Shown: positions 44,601 to 58,242, numbered from the stretch's first letter. The stretch is 64,000 bases of DNA from Rhodamnia argentea (GCF_020921035.1 NC_063157.1:10080001-10144000), one strand, 5' to 3'. The notes: generated by a model from the sequence alone, not told the origin. Program-made: numbers and translations.

Positions 44601-46011
44601 GAAGAGTACCGTAATAATTTAAACATTAAATCACATTGTCATCTAACAGTTTAAAATTTTAGAACAGTTGATAACGGTCTCACAAGACCTTACAATTTGA
44701 AACATAGCCAAATAGCCAAGTACATGGTTTTTCCTGAAAAGGAAGCCACTTTAGGGGGCTAAATGTACAAATTTCCTTTATTATCCGTGGTTAGTGTAAA
44801 AAATAAATTACACACAGAGTTAGATGATTCGCATATGAAAGCATTAACTTATAAAATCAACTCATGTATATGGTACCGCTCCTACGGAAAATGTGCAAGT
44901 CCTTTCCTTACACTTGCGATGGACATAATAGTAATCCATTTTTGACCCGGTAATTCCAATCTTTCACTAAGACGAGCTATTCATACGAAGGGAAAATTAC
45001 AATATCATCTCGAACTTTTCTCCTCATACCGAAAATAACCATACATACATTTCAAAACCTAAAATTACCATTCTCATTTACATTGTATATACGTACATAC
45101 ATATATTTATGTGTATATATAAAGGAAGAATTACCAACAAAATCATATGCTTATTATAATTATGCCAATTCGGTTCTAAACTTTAATCTTAATTTTTTTG
45201 CATTTATGCCAATTTTGTCCATTTGATCGGCTAGAGCTAATGTGGCGCTATTGGTGCTAACGAGATCAATTTTTAAAATAGTATTTTAATATTTTTTTGG
45301 ATTTTTTAGTTTTTTGTTTATTTAATTTAATTTTTTTTTTCCTTTTCCTTCTCTTCTTCCTTCTTCCTCCAACCAGCCGCTAAGCCTCACAACCGGCCAG
45401 AGGCAAGGGCTGGAAAGGCTCGGCCTCGTCGTCGCTGGCCCCCGGGCAAGGTCGAGCCTTGCCGGCCCTATTTCCAACATCTTTCGCATGTTTAGAACCC
45501 TTTTTCCATTACAATTTTAAAGTTGATACTTTTAGTGAGAATAATGCTTAACAAATACTAATCACAAAGATGAACAAAGGCAAACCGCGTTTTTTTTTTC
45601 TCTTCTTTTGTAGCTGAATTTGTTTTGGCCGTTCTCTGTTTGAAATGGAAATCCATTCATTTAAATTTCTGTAGTAATAATACGAATTTTTGTATCAATC
45701 ATGAAAAGATCCAGAGTATAAACTGATGAAATATTAGCATTTAATTATGAATTTAATTTACTAATGAACTAAACTATTACATTATGTGAGCCTCGAAAAT
45801 AGAAAATTACGTTATCGAATGGATTTCTATATCCCCGAACAATAAAAATAAATAAAAATAGAAAAATAGAGAAACAAAACTGCTGCTGTGCGCGCTCCTA
45901 GTAATCAAACCAAACCGTAGGAATAGCTGTCCAAGCCAGAGCCCGGCCCGACCCAGAGAAGGTCCGATCCGTCCATCGCGAATACCAGCCCATGGACCGT
46001 TAATAGGTTAA
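44601..46011. other. Repeat-rich intergenic region
   Basis: From about 45128 to 45480 lies what looks like the left part of a 2634-type element (phrases for 'ccaattcggttctaaactt' and 'gatcggctagagctaatgtggcg'), with a GC-rich core at 45360-45475 but no clear right arm. The rest is AT-rich with no gene recognised. Confidence 0.4.
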
Positions 46012-46211
46012 AAACCCAAAGCGCAGAAGCACATCGGCGTTGGTTGTTCTTGTTCCCTCCACTGCTGCTGCTGCTGCTTCAGCTTCAGCTTCTTCGAGCG
46101 TATTCACTTCCTTCTTCTCTGTAGCAGTAGAAATTCGTTGGGGGGAGGAGGAGGACGAGGACGAGGAGAAGCTGCAGTCGAGCTTGAGGAAGCCTCGCCA
46201 AGCAAGCGAAG

Positions 46212-49200
46212 ATGGTGAGGCTGACCGCGGACTTGATTTGGAAGAGCCCTCACTTCTTCAACGCCATCAAGGAGCGGGAGCTCGACCTTCGAGGTACTCC
46301 ACTCTCTACTTTCCCTAAATGTCCTTCCCTGGTGGCTTCCTCAGTGGAAGTATTTGATGGTTCGGTGACCGAGGTTTGTCCGTGGTTTTCTGTGATTAGG
46401 TAACAAGATTGCGGTGATCGAGAACGTGGGCGCCACTGAGGTTCGTTCGTGTTCTTGTAATTAGGGTTTGTGTGCTCAAAAGTTGCGTGAATGCCCTGGC
46501 TGGTAGCCAATTTTTATTAGTCTTGTGAGATATGATTGAACGCAATGGAGAGACTGGCATCATTTATACTGCAAAAAGGAGTTTCCATGCGAACGTGATT
46601 GTGGGATATTGGGGTTTTGATGTTTTTGCTGATGTGAGTTGCAAGCACAAGATGCTAGGAGAGTTTAATGTTTCTTAAGTGGAGTTCTTAGGAACTATTC
46701 ATGTGATGCTTAGGAAAAGCATCTGGTGGAGCTATTTTTTGGGTACTCCTGTCTTATGTTAGATGCTTGATATGTGGAATGGGCTAACATAGGCCGGGAG
46801 CACATGGGATTTGCATGATGTAATGGCTTATGCGAAATGTGCTAATGTAGGCTGGGAGGGCCTAATAGTTTCTCCATCTGGCGTCTTTTTTAAACTCAGA
46901 TTGCAAGATGCACACCTTGATTACAGTCTGGTGCATAGTTAGTGAAACTCTCTTGGCATTCGGAGCATCTCATTCACTGTTGTTCGATGGAGCTTTTGTG
47001 TTGTTTGTTTCGTCAAGTGGAGAGATACCTTTGATGGTATACTGCTTATTATCTGGTCAATCGTTGCTCAAAACCTGCCGACCCCTGTAATTTCCAGCTA
47101 CAATTCTGTTTTGCAACATTTTAGTTTCCTAGACCATTTCTGCCTCCATCAAAAGAATGTGAATTTTCTCTAGTCCATAAAATTGAATTCTTGTCATCTC
47201 TCTCTCTCTCTCTCTCTCAGTGTGTGGTACAGTAAAATAAAGCCATTAGTTTTCACTGTTTGCTATTTCTCATTACATGGTTCTCTTTTAATTTTATATT
47301 ACTAAGATGTTGATGCACGTGTAATCGAATAGCGTATGTGACATATCTTGCTCTTTCTATGCAATGCATTTTCATGCTTTATTTGGTGCAGGACCAATTT
47401 GACACTATCGATTTGTCCGACAATGAGATCGTTAAGCTGGAAAACTTTCCATACCTTAACCGGTTGGGTACTTTGCTTATAAATAACAATAGAATTACTC
47501 GCATCAACCCTAATATTGGAGGTAATAGCGGTAATCAGATAGCTGTTTTACTTCTCTTTTGTTTAGCCAAAAGTTAACATTACCTCTTCTTTTCCTTGGC
47601 AGAGTTTTTACCAAAGTTGCACACGCTGGTTCTTACAAACAACAGATTGGTCAACTTGGTTGAGATCGATCCTCTTACATCCCTTCCAAGGCTCCAGTAT
47701 CTTAGTTTGTTGGATAATAATGTCACAAAGAAACCCAATTATAGGTTGTATGTGATATACAAACTAAAATCGCTTCGGGTGCTGGATTTCAGGAAAGTAA
47801 AAAGCAAGGTTTGTTGACCGTTTGCAAGTTGTATTCATTCCCAGCATGCCTGTTCTCTTTATGTTTGAAATTGCATGGTAGTTATAGACTGATTGCTTGA
47901 CCTGCCAGAGCGAAAAAGCATTATCTGATGATGCTTCTATCCTCAGTCGTTCTTGTCTTACATAGATTTAGCATTGCATAGCCTTAGAAGCTGTTTGGGT
48001 GGACTTTGGGTTGACTTTTAAATTATCCAATAGGCCTCATTTCATGTTTCCTGCATTTTTTTTTTTTTTTGTAGTTTATATTCCAAAATAACATGTGAGA
48101 TAAACCTTATTTTATGTATGTTTTATTGGTAGTTAATGGGGTTCGGGTATTGTGGAATCCTTCAAATGGAGTCACTAAGTGGTCTTTTTTTTTATAGGTA
48201 AAATAGTCACTAAGTGGTCTGTTCATCTGTGATTAAGATTAAAATCTACATTTTGAAATCTTATATGGAGGTGGGTGCAGATCAAACATTTTAACTGCTC
48301 GTATTCATTGGAAAGACGCTAAAGAAGCCCTTAAAGAGGCCAAAGCTTCCATTTTCATGGCATGATCATTGATAAACTAATTTTTGCATCCTCTTTCACA
48401 CATAGCTTCAATACAAAACGATCCTTCTATACTCCTAACTATCTAGGGCCCAAGTGCTAGAGTTCCTTGTTTAGGTTGTTGTAGGGAACCATTGTGGTGA
48501 ATATATATTTACTTCAATATGATTTCTGTCTACACAGAGCAGGGAGAAGTTTTATGTGGGTTTCAGTGGGTTTTGTTAATCAATCTTTCAACAGCACATC
48601 CATTAAATAAGATTTTTTTCCTCTCCATGCTTGCCTGTATTTTTCCTTTTTAAATGCCTCCCTGCTCAATTTTTTTTTTATCAATACATTCTGCTTAATT
48701 AATTGTGATTTGATGGCCCAAAGTAATGGTTCTATTGAGTAAACTCTTAAGTCTTACTGTATTTCTGGTTTCAGAAAGAATTTAAAACACAATTTGCTAA
48801 TAATGTTCTGCGTAATAGGGGAAGATCAGAAGAAAAGCATATTTTTTTTATCTAATTGCTGATTAACTTATCTTGCGTCCTCTTTCTTTCACTCACAACA
48901 TCAGTGCAAAGTGGTCGTCCTTCCCTCCTTGCTGAATTGCCAGTGAGTTGTTTAGGTTGTTGACTGGAAATTATTGTGCTGGACTGTTGTTTGCTTGAAT
49001 AGCATTTTAAGTCTATACATAGCAGAGAGAAACTTTTAGCTTTTCTTTGGTTGCTATTGTTCATTGTTCCATGCAACATCCCGTAAAATACATTAACCTT
49101 GTCTTCTTCTGGGTTTATCTTTCGTTTTCTAGAGTTTGAACAACTCTTTTCTCCAAAGTAATGGCATCGTAGTCTACTTTTAGATATTAAATTATTCTAG

Positions 49201-52170
49201 TTTTATGTGTTACCTCGGAGGTCTTATAGTCTGTTTGGACTGATTTTTAGCTGTTGTTGTTTTTTTTTTTATTTTGCTTCAAATCTTGCACCTCATGCAG
49301 TTTCACTTTTTCTAAATCCAAAACTTCTGAAATTTTCAAGACACCCAAATGTTAACACATAGTCTCACATATAACTTTTCCATAATTTTCAGGAGTTTGA
49401 ATGATATTGTACATTCATGAAAGCAGAACAGCATTTCACTTTTGCTCAAGTGTAAACAGACCCTTAATTATTGCATTTCTAGTTTCACATAGAATTTCAA
49501 CTGCATTGATCTGTCCTTTTGTAGGTTTTGAATAACTATTTGCTCCAAATAATTGGTTTCATATTCTACTTCTACTCATTTTGGTAGTTAAGTCTAATCA
49601 TTGTACTTCTAGTTTCAAAAAGGAAAAGGTAGATTTATTATTGATTTTCCTGGATGATAGGAGAGACTAGAAGCAGAGCAGTTATTTTCATCTAAAGAAG
49701 TTGAAGAGGAAGCTAAAAAGGAGTCGACGAAGACGTTTACACCAGGAGAGGTTCAAAAGGTTTTGGAACCGATTGAAGAACAGCAGCCGCCGAAAGTTGT
49801 TGCCCCTACACCGGAGCAAATTATCGCTATAAAGGTATTGCCTTTACTTCGCAATGAACTTCCAGGGTTTGAGCAATATTCTTTTTTTCCTGTTTAAGAT
49901 GAGTGATAGATGTCTCAATTGTGTTGAGTGCTTTAATTGGTTTTGTGCTTTGAAATTGTTTATCGAGTACCTATTTGAAAAAACTGGATCTAGGGTTGAA
50001 TCTGTTATAATTTGCTATTTTTCAGTTAGATTTGTTTTCTTCTTCTTTTGCATTAGTGATTAGCACTTTCCGGACTAGTCAATCAGTTTTGGTCCACAAA
50101 CTTGTCTCTTTGAATCAATTTGGTCCTTGATATATAATTTGGTCCTTGAGCTTGTCAAGATTTATGTTTCTAGTGCAAATTTCAATCTCTCTTTGGGGAT
50201 GAAGTACATTTCTTAATTGACAAATTGATGCGTCCGGATTGATGCAACTGACAACCACAATTTCGAACTTTGAGTATTTCAATTAGAATTTTTTCCACGT
50301 TTACTCCTTATGAATTCTATTAATTGATCATCAATTCTTCAAAAAGTGAAAGTGAGGCCCATGGACTTCCCCTTACATCCACTACCCAAAAAGAAAAGTG
50401 AGGAAATTGCAATGGAGAGGCCTATTTAAGAAGTTGATAGCTTTAGGACCCAATTAGAAAAAGGGAAATCTGCACAAGAGATATACTACGGCTTCCTCCT
50501 GAGCAATCTTAGTTGCGTTGTTAAGGAGAGTTTGAACTTCAGAAAGATTTAGGACTCTTTTTACAGAACCCCCTGTGGTTTTAAGTAATTGAGCTGCTTC
50601 TCTTGATCATATGTTCTAAAGAGCTCATGATTGTCCATTTGCTAGTATGTTGAATGCTAAATGCAACTATACCGTGCCAATACATTTATGTTAGATAATT
50701 GATTTGTTCCACCAAAATGGCTTCTGCAAAAGAGAACCATCTTCTTCTTTTATTAAGCTGGGGATCATCCATAGTTTGGTTTTTGTTTGAACTTGCAGGC
50801 GGCCATAGTGAATTCACAGACTCTTGAAGAGGTTGCCAGACTTGAAAAGGTGGTTAGATCTTCCTGTATTAAATATGTGCACTTTTCCATTATGTATCCC
50901 TTTGTTTTGTGTCTAATATAATGCAGCGCTTATTATTGGAATAATCAGGCTCTGAAGTCGGGTCAGCTTCCAGCGGATCTGAAAATACCAGAGGACGTCA
51001 CTGGGGCTGGTAGTGTCAAGGAAAGAGATGAAGAAATGATTTCTGCTAATCAAGATGAAGCAGATGTTGATCTGAAGAATGTAGAGGAGCAAACAAACAA
51101 TGAACCTGCGCCCATGGAACAGGTATTACTCAAATGTCTTTGGTGTGTGAATAGCTGCCTGTATCTGAAATTCCTTTCTCTTTCCCCTGCTACGGCTTTT
51201 GGCAAAGTGAAGACTTTTCAGCATTTATTATGACTTTCTCCAGTTAACTCATTTACTTCCTATCAAATTTTGAATTTCTACTACCAGTACTGAAATTGCA
51301 TATATTGAAATGGACTAGTTATTGCCCATTGCTAAGCTGGAGCATCTAATGACTGGGTGCAAAATAGTAGGCATAACAAGAGTTCATCAAGCTAAGTCAA
51401 GTCCATAATTTTGAATTCAAACTTAGCTTACATGGAATTAGAAGTCGATTCACAACTAAATTTTGAGTCAATGATGAAAAGCTACACAAGTTTTGTGCTC
51501 CAGTTGATCTCAAAGTCAAACTCGAGGATCTAAAATGCTGTAAAAGTTAACTTTGTCATTTAGATAGTATTTGTACCCTCTCAGAGTATATAAAATAGAA
51601 GGAATGTATAAGCAACAACCTGTTAAGTATATAATTATCTGGAAGTATCTAAGATATGGAATATTGGCAGGACAATTAGGCTTGAACCACCTGGAGTCCT
51701 AAACAGTTAATTAAACTTGACAATCATTAGTTCAAATGCCTGCTCAACATAGTGAGTTCAACAAATGTACTTGACAATAAAAATTGGATTATTATTAGGT
51801 CCATTGCCAGTTTAGAAAAAGCTTTTCACAATTATCATTGGATGAATGACGTGTTTTTGGAGTTAATTTCGTAATCGAATTCTTTGAAATGTCAACAATC
51901 CAATGGTGAATGTGTAACTCATTAGTTTCGGTGCTTCAGAGGGTTGATTGCCCCTTGTAAAGCATAAGCAGTATTAGCACTGCCCCTGTTGAGACACACT
52001 TTGTTCGCTCACTATTTAGTTGATGGGGTCGAAACCTCTTTATCGCAATTCTCTCTGCTTGTTCTTGCAAGTATTTTGGTTCGATCTCATAATCATACTC
52101 TTTTGTTTGGGATATCTCGGAGCAGCTCAATCACTAAGTACGTATTTATTTCGTTCTCTTTCAGGAATAG
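46212..52170 (+). CDS. U2 small nuclear ribonucleoprotein A' (U2A')
   Basis: Leucine-rich-repeat protein that pairs with U2B'' on stem-loop IV of U2 snRNA in the spliceosome. Exons 46212-46293, 46400-46440, 47392-47521, 47603-47808, 49661-49834, 50799-50849, 50949-51122 and 52165-52170 join in frame to 287 residues. Seen: MVRLTADLIWKSPHFFNAIK, DQFDTIDLSDNEIVKLENFP, LGTLLINNNRI, HTLVLTNNRLVNLVEIDPL and LQYLSLLDNNVTKKPNYR, covering four to five repeats and the LRR cap (residues 1 to about 160), then an acidic C-terminal tail with PTPEQIIAIKAAIVNSQTLE. The last coding exon holds only a Glu codon and TAG, matching the family's PMEE-type ending. Arabidopsis U2A' is about 250 residues; the extra length here is in the tail. 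Confidence 0.94.
47197..47218. repeat. (CT)n microsatellite ending in CAG inside U2A' intron 2
   Basis: A CT run ending in CAG inside intron 2, about 170 bases before the true acceptor at 47391. It mimics a splice acceptor, but using it would add out-of-family sequence. Confidence 0.85.
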
Positions 52171-52529
52171 GAGGTTCCAAGCGGTTGGTTTATCGGACAG
52201 TTCTTGGTCATCAGCCTTGGGATGGAAAGAGCCCGTAATCAGGACTGGATGTTGTGCATGTACAATTATGCCAGGGCCAAACATGTTTTCCCTTTTCATC
52301 TGTTGGTTAGACCTGAATCTAATTTGTACTTTAATATCTCTCCTAGATTGCCAGTAGGATGAATCCTGCGTGTCTCTAATAGATATTCACCTCTATAGAG
52401 CCATTTTCTGGTAGATTAAGGAATTTTAGATGAATATTTTTAGTCCATTATAATTGCCTAAGCTATTGTTTGCGGAAAAGTATCAATCTCATGGAAAGGA
52501 AGAGAGCGTCTTTTGTTTGATCTGTAGTT

Positions 52530-52567
<38 letters not shown>

Positions 52568-53242
52568 GATGTCTTAGGATTTTTTTGATAACCATTCTGT
52601 TTCCAGAAATAATTTTTGACCAGAAATGATTTTTCCTAATTTTGTTATCGAGAACGAAGTAGTAGAATTTTTTTGCTTCTTGTTTTTGTTCTAAATTTGT
52701 TCCCTGACCGCTGATCTGATCTGTTATCGAGAACAGACAAATTAACTGACATTATTAAATATAATTCTATTCTTTTTTTGTTCCAAGGAGCGAAAGAACA
52801 AGAAATGGAGAAACATGATCATTACCAAATGGGCTCTTACCGATTGGAACTAATCCTCTCGATCACATCTCTCTCTCTGTTACACAAAGTTAGTCCCGAT
52901 ACCGGTACCACCTTATTTCTATTCGTTTATTCTGGTTTCGGTAAATGAGGAGAGCATAGATGGCAGCGGATCTTCGGGGTTTGAAGATAAACAGGTACCA
53001 GCAGAATTGCCAATTTGCTTGATTGGCTACATGTGGATCCTGGCTAATAAATGTCGTTGATCCTTTGTGCTATATCAACTTAATCACATAGCTATGGCTT
53101 CGCTACTTGTGAGTGAAACCGAGTGAAATATATTATTGCGTAGTGAATGGCAAGTGGGCGAGGGATAACAATTTAAGATCTTTTACACTATCAACCTAAT
53201 CACATATTAATAAATAGTGCGGCTCGTTTCTGCTTTTTGTCA
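52171..53242. other. 3' flank of U2A' and intergenic DNA
   Basis: Includes the U2A' 3'UTR, a (CT)n run with a CAG end at 52532-52565, and AT-rich DNA with two 'gttatcgagaac' phrases at about 52645 and 52720 that may be arms of an unplaced repeat. No gene recognised. Confidence 0.4.
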
Positions 53243-53989
53243 TTACCAAGGGTAACATTTATTGGCAGCATGGAATGTCCGAAGCCAATTGGTTTAGGAG
53301 GTAAGACGACTGGAGTTTCAATCCTGGAAATCGATGAACGTCGTATGATAGTCATAAGAGGCGTGATAGAACTTACCAAGAAATCCACATTGTGTTTCCC
53401 ACCCTAGAGGCAACTACGGTTGGACGTTGTCCCTCAAATCGCCGCGAATCAAAACAAACGAATTGTTGTTTACAATGTCGTCTACAAGGCCTTACCAAGG
53501 GTAACATTTATTGGCAGCATGGAATGTCCGAAGCCAATTGGTTTAGGAGGTAAGACGACTGGAGTTTCAATCCTGGAAATCGATGAACGTCGTATGATAG
53601 TCATAAGTGGCGCGATAGAACTTACCAAGAAATCCACATTGTGTTTCCCGCCCTAGAGGCAACTACGGTTGGACGTTGTCCCTCAAATCGCCGCGAATCA
53701 AAACAAACGAATTGTTGTTTACAATGTCGTCTACAAGGCCTTACCAAGGGTAACATTTATTGGCAGCATGGAATGTCCGAAGCCAATTGGTTTAGGAGGT
53801 AAGACGACTGGAGTTTCAATCCTGGAAATCGATAAACGTCGTATGATAGTCATAAGTAGCGCGATAGAACTTACCAAGAAACCCACATTGTGTTTCCCGC
53901 CCTAGAGGCAACTACGGTTGGACGTTGTCCCTCAAATTGCCGCGAATCAAAACAAACGAATTGTTGTTTACAATGTCGTCTACAAGGCC
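53243..53989. repeat. Three head-to-tail 249-bp tandem repeats
   Basis: Copies start at 53243, 53492 and 53741, each with TACCAAGGGTAACATTTATT, and are almost identical: I count three differences between copies 1 and 2 and four or five between copies 2 and 3. The unit is 249 bases, a multiple of three, so one frame of about 80 codons recurs and ends at the same TAG in every unit. Each unit also carries a perfect donor-like GGAGGTAAGA. The array ends about 200 bases before the START-domain start codon. I recognise no family for the unit. Confidence 0.95.
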
Positions 53990-54185
53990 TTCCCAATAAA
54001 CAAAGGCACGAGTGGAAACATGTCGCCTTGGAAATGTTGGATAGCGACTATAAAGAAGGAAGAGTGGGGACGAGGACATTCCTTTCTTCCTTCCTGGGAC
54101 GTCACAATGAGCGTCTTGCTTCGACACCGAAAAGTGTGAACCAAGTAACGATAATAGCACAGCAGGCCAAACAAGCTTGGAGAAG

Positions 54186-56570
54186 ATGGCGAATGATTTG
54201 TTCAGCAAGATCGCTCCGGAAGATGTTCCTGCTTTATCTTCCGTGTTTTCGGGACGAAATTTAGCAGTGGCATTCGTGTTTGTTCTCGTTGGACTGATTT
54301 CCTCTAGAAATTATAAGCATTGCTCTTATCTTTGGATGTGGAGGCCACGGAGAATTTGCTTCCGGCATGTTTTCGGCGGGAGGCTTCTGTGGGTGGGGAT
54401 TGCCTTCGCTCCTCGTCAGCTATGTTTGGTCCTGAACAGAATTTTCTGCCACTCTACTGACGACACCAGCATGCCGTCCGACCCCAACAATGTCGAAGAC
54501 CGTCTAGAGATGCCCGATAATGCCACCTCCAACCGTGTGTCAAGTAGGTATTCCGCTCAATCTGAGTGAAGAAATCTGAGAATTTTCAGAGATTGTCCCT
54601 TGTTGTAGTGTCCCTGCGATATTTGTCGGTCACGGTCACAGCTTTTTCCTTCTGCTGTTACTATATAGCTCTATCCCGACGGTATCTGATTCATGAAGCA
54701 ATGGTGCATATGCAGCCTTAGACGAAGCTGAGCTAAAGGAACTGATGTCTCACATAACCGAGTCTGATGGCGGTCCACCATGGCAGCTGATGATGGACAA
54801 GACAACTCCAACCCTGACGTACCAAGCTTGGTGCAGAGACCCGCCTGTAAAGTTCATCATTTTCTTGTCTAATAATCTGATCATCATAGATCGATGCTCA
54901 TCCACTCCCGAGTCAAACGACAATCTTCAAACCGACTGCCCTAGCTTGCCTTAAATTCTTCCAAGGAGTTACATGATCATGTAGATTTCTTAGGCCTTCT
55001 ACTTAATTCGGTACTGGGAAACTGTGCAAATAGTTTTGGCGTTCGCAACACCAGGCACATAATAATCTCTGGGACAATTGCTGTAGCACCTAGATCTCTC
55101 TTTCATTCAGGTTGAAAGCTGAAAAACTAGGAAGGTTTTCGTGAAGCCGTCCTACTTCTACCCCAATTTTTTTTTCTCTTTTACAAGGGGTTCTGGTTGA
55201 TAGTCTCACACTGCCACTCCTGATGGTCTCCTTCATTGTCCAAATTGTTGTTATTGTCATATTTCAGGTTGGCCCGACACGGTATTGCACCAGAACGGTC
55301 TTCACGGGCGTCTCGCCCGAGTTACTGAGGGACTTCTTTTGGGACGATGAATTCCGTCTCAAGTGGGAAAAGATGCTAGTCTCCTGCAGGACTTTACATG
55401 TCTGCCCACGAACTGGGACCATGGTTGTTCACTGGATAAGAAAGGTACTGAATCATGGTACCAGTAAATGGAACTATTCCCTTCCCTGTAGGAGCTAATG
55501 TTCCGATTTGGGTGTGTAGCTACCGCTGATCCGCACTGAGCGAGAGTACGTCATCGTTCGTCGCATTTGGCAATCTGAATCCAGATACTACTGCGTGACC
55601 AAGGTAAAATGTCGGTTCATATCTCCACTGATTCAGTGGATGATCCCGTGGAGGCTTCACTTCACATTAAGTGAAGCATTGCTTATATTTACTCTCATGT
55701 CAAGGGAGCGTCACTGAGACGAGTTCTCGAATTATTTTTCCTTTTGGTAGAGATAAGTTATGGGCATCATCCAAATGCATTTTAGTCGTAACTTTCGCCC
55801 GAAAAAGATAGGCAAGAAGGTCATTCTTGCCACTTTATGATGGCAAACCAAGAACCGACCTGCATAACAGCTCTTGGATCTTTACTATTGGTGAAGTTCG
55901 TCTGGAGATTAAAAGCGGGTTTTCATCAATTCAGGGAACAACATGTCCGTCTCTACCAAATCGCAGAAATACCCGAAGAGTAGAGGTTTACTATTCTAGT
56001 TGGTGCATAAATCCAGGTATTTCTTTCCTCATCCAGTAGCCATGTTTATACTTCTTTCTCCCATAGATTACACGTGGGGAGGTTTTGATGTTGACCAGGT
56101 TCATACTTCTTCCAGTAGGATCAGGGAGCCGGCAACAGCAGCCCGCATCAGAGGTAATCTTATTCCACCACGAGGACATTGGTGTACGAAAGGAGATAGT
56201 TAAGATGTGCGCCAGGGCGGGAATGTGGGGCCTCGTGAAGAAAATGGAGGGTGCAGTTCAAGCTTACAACCTCGCTCGAGCCAGCAGCACGCCTCGGTCA
56301 TCTTACGCGATCCTGGCGTGCATGACCACCAAATGCGGGCCGCTGGCGGTTCCAGCTCCTTATCTGGAAGTTGACAAGGATGAGAAATTGAAGGGTAGAC
56401 AGAGGAAAGACGTGAACGTCTTGAAATGGCTGGTGGTGGGCGGAGTATTGATAGCTTCCGGGCTGACTCTACAGGTCACTGGCAAGGTGGTGCTATTCCA
56501 GTTAGGAAAATGGATGACGCAGTTCAGTAGGGCAAAGGAGGATCAGCAAAAGCACGGAATCACGCACTGA
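54186..56570 (+). CDS. START-domain lipid-transfer-like membrane protein
   Basis: Plant START-domain protein of the At4g14500/At3g23080 type, resembling phosphatidylcholine-transfer-like START proteins; the ligand is unknown. Exons 54186-54543, 54716-54846, 55268-55444, 55520-55603, 55935-56016 and 56116-56570 join in frame to 428 residues, close to the family length. Seen: a hydrophobic segment at residues 26-41 and another near 65-85, then START (about 130-345) with MSHITESDGGPPWQLMMDK, TVFTGVSPELLRDFFWDDEF, CPRTGTMVVHWIRK, REYVIVRRIW, YYCVTK, VEVYYSSWCI and VILFHHEDIGVRKEI. A C-terminal hydrophobic segment (LKWLVVGGVLIASGLTL) follows. The exon 1 donor (A/GTAGGT) was chosen because it alone keeps frame. 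The 249-bp tandem array abuts its upstream region. Confidence 0.88.
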
Positions 56571-57872
56571 AATAATGATTCGACTTCAAAACATTTTCGC
56601 ACCTTGCACGGCTTCGGTTCGAGCCATGGTGGTTGCACCAGAACTAGATATCAGAAACAGAAGCTGCAGGTACTAAAGCATCTTTCAGTTTTGAAGAATT
56701 AGAGGCGCGACACTTCACCTCAGGGTGAGCACCAAAGTAAGCACCTATGGATGAAGCCCAGAATAATACAGGTCCTGGCTATTCTTAGGTTTTCAAAGAG
56801 GCATAGAACAATCGGTCGGGATGAACAAGAGACATTGTAATACGTCGTTGCCAATCAAGAATTTTTGCTAGACAATTGATAACCTCATAAATCTGTCTAG
56901 CCATCTCATGCCGGCAGAGCTTGGGTTTCATCTGTCACTAGGTCTTAGATCAAGCATAATGTACTCAGTATAGCTTTTGCTTCCGCTTCTCCTGATCTCA
57001 AGGACTACAACCAAGTCTCATCAAACCTGCAAAACGTGCGGCCGCACACGAGTATTCTTGCGAGACTATATGGGTAATCCAACACACATCCATTGAATGC
57101 TTCAACAATTCGAAGTCAGCATCTAAAGAACCTACTCACGAGCCGATGTTCTTTGTGCCACAAGTCATTGAATCGTATGTAGACCACTAAAATGAGAATC
57201 TAGAAGCACCGAATACGGATCCCGGACATCAAGTCTGTCCCATGCTCCTGTCGTGCCAAATTTCGAACTGCCATGTTGTGCTCCTGTACTCGGGACAATA
57301 AGCTTGCTATCCCAACAATGGGAGCTTTGCAAGCCAAGCTCACACTACCACCTATGATTCCTCAACTTAACAAGAACATTGAATATGAGCATTCAAAACA
57401 TCACTAAAGCAAAACCCCATCGCCTATAGCTGATGCTATTTGCCGATCAATCATACTTATGGAACCAAGATCGTTCATGTCTAGATCTTATCCATCTATA
57501 ACAAAAACAATCAATGCAAACCCCACAATCAAACTATCAAGCATATATACCAACAACATATATTCAACCCAAATGCAAACACACTAGGAACACACTAGTA
57601 ATAGTAGCAACATGACATGAACATCCACCACTCCAATAATAGTAGCTACATAACATTACAATCCATCACGTCACATGACCAGAACACCACCACAGTAGCA
57701 GCAACTAGTTATTATATCGAGTGGGACCACTCTTTTAAGTTCATACTGGTTGATAGAACAGCTAGTAGCTTGTAGCGAAACAGAAGTAGAGAAATAAACA
57801 GACCATACAAAGTCCACCCAACCAGCAGCATCCGAATCAGCAAAGGCAGTCCCTTACAGTCCAGACTTGAGC
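56571..57872. other. Between the START gene and eRF1
   Basis: Contains the 3'UTR of the START gene on the left and the 3'UTR of eRF1 on the right (convergent genes). No separate gene recognised. The minus-strand frame at 57712-57945 lies in the eRF1 3' region. Confidence 0.45.
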
Positions 57873-58242
57873 TTAATCCAGTATAGTGTATGCTTCTCCT
57901 TTCGATAGGAGGCAGCAGATTTGATCCATCGCAATTTTCAAGCACTCTCCGAGCAATATGCCCCCACCTAGAGCAAAACCATATCGTTAGCAGCCATTAC
58001 ACAGGAACTACCTAAAATGAAAAATGCCTGAAAAGAAAGTAAGGCAAAGGGTCCACAAACAGAGGACAGTGGGAGGTCCAGTTAAAAATCAAGGGAAGGG
58101 ACAGGGAACCTTGGCTAGGGTTCGCATAAATCTTCTTTCGTGCAGCGCCAAAGCAGTAGCATATAGCGCGAGAGCTCGCGCACTGGTGCAGGCATTTCGC
58201 CCCATCCTCCTGCACCAGCCGTGGGGGAGAGTTTATTGATTG
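57873..58242 (-). promoter_or_regulatory. eRF1 3' region: in-frame extension and probable 3'UTR intron
   Basis: After the eRF1 stop the same frame stays open for 76 codons (58242-58012), unusual for a 3'UTR. A probable intron lies inside it. The acceptor GCTCTAG/GTGGG, with a good branch point CTAAC about 25 bases upstream, sets its end at 57968. The likely donor is AAG/GTTCCC, starting at 58109. An intron more than 55 bases after the stop would make normally terminated mRNA a target of nonsense-mediated decay. Joined this way the extension stays open across the junction to a TAA at 57875-57873. The branch point and acceptor are seen; intron use is inferred. Confidence 0.55.

Noticed and set aside
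47197-47220. (CT)nCAG as an additional U2A' acceptor
   Set aside because: Using it would add non-family residues before DQFDTID. The acceptor at 47391 gives an exact family match.
57712-57945. 77-residue minus-strand frame with a hydrophobic segment
   Set aside because: Lies in the eRF1 3' region in a frame different from the readthrough extension, with no family match. Probably chance.
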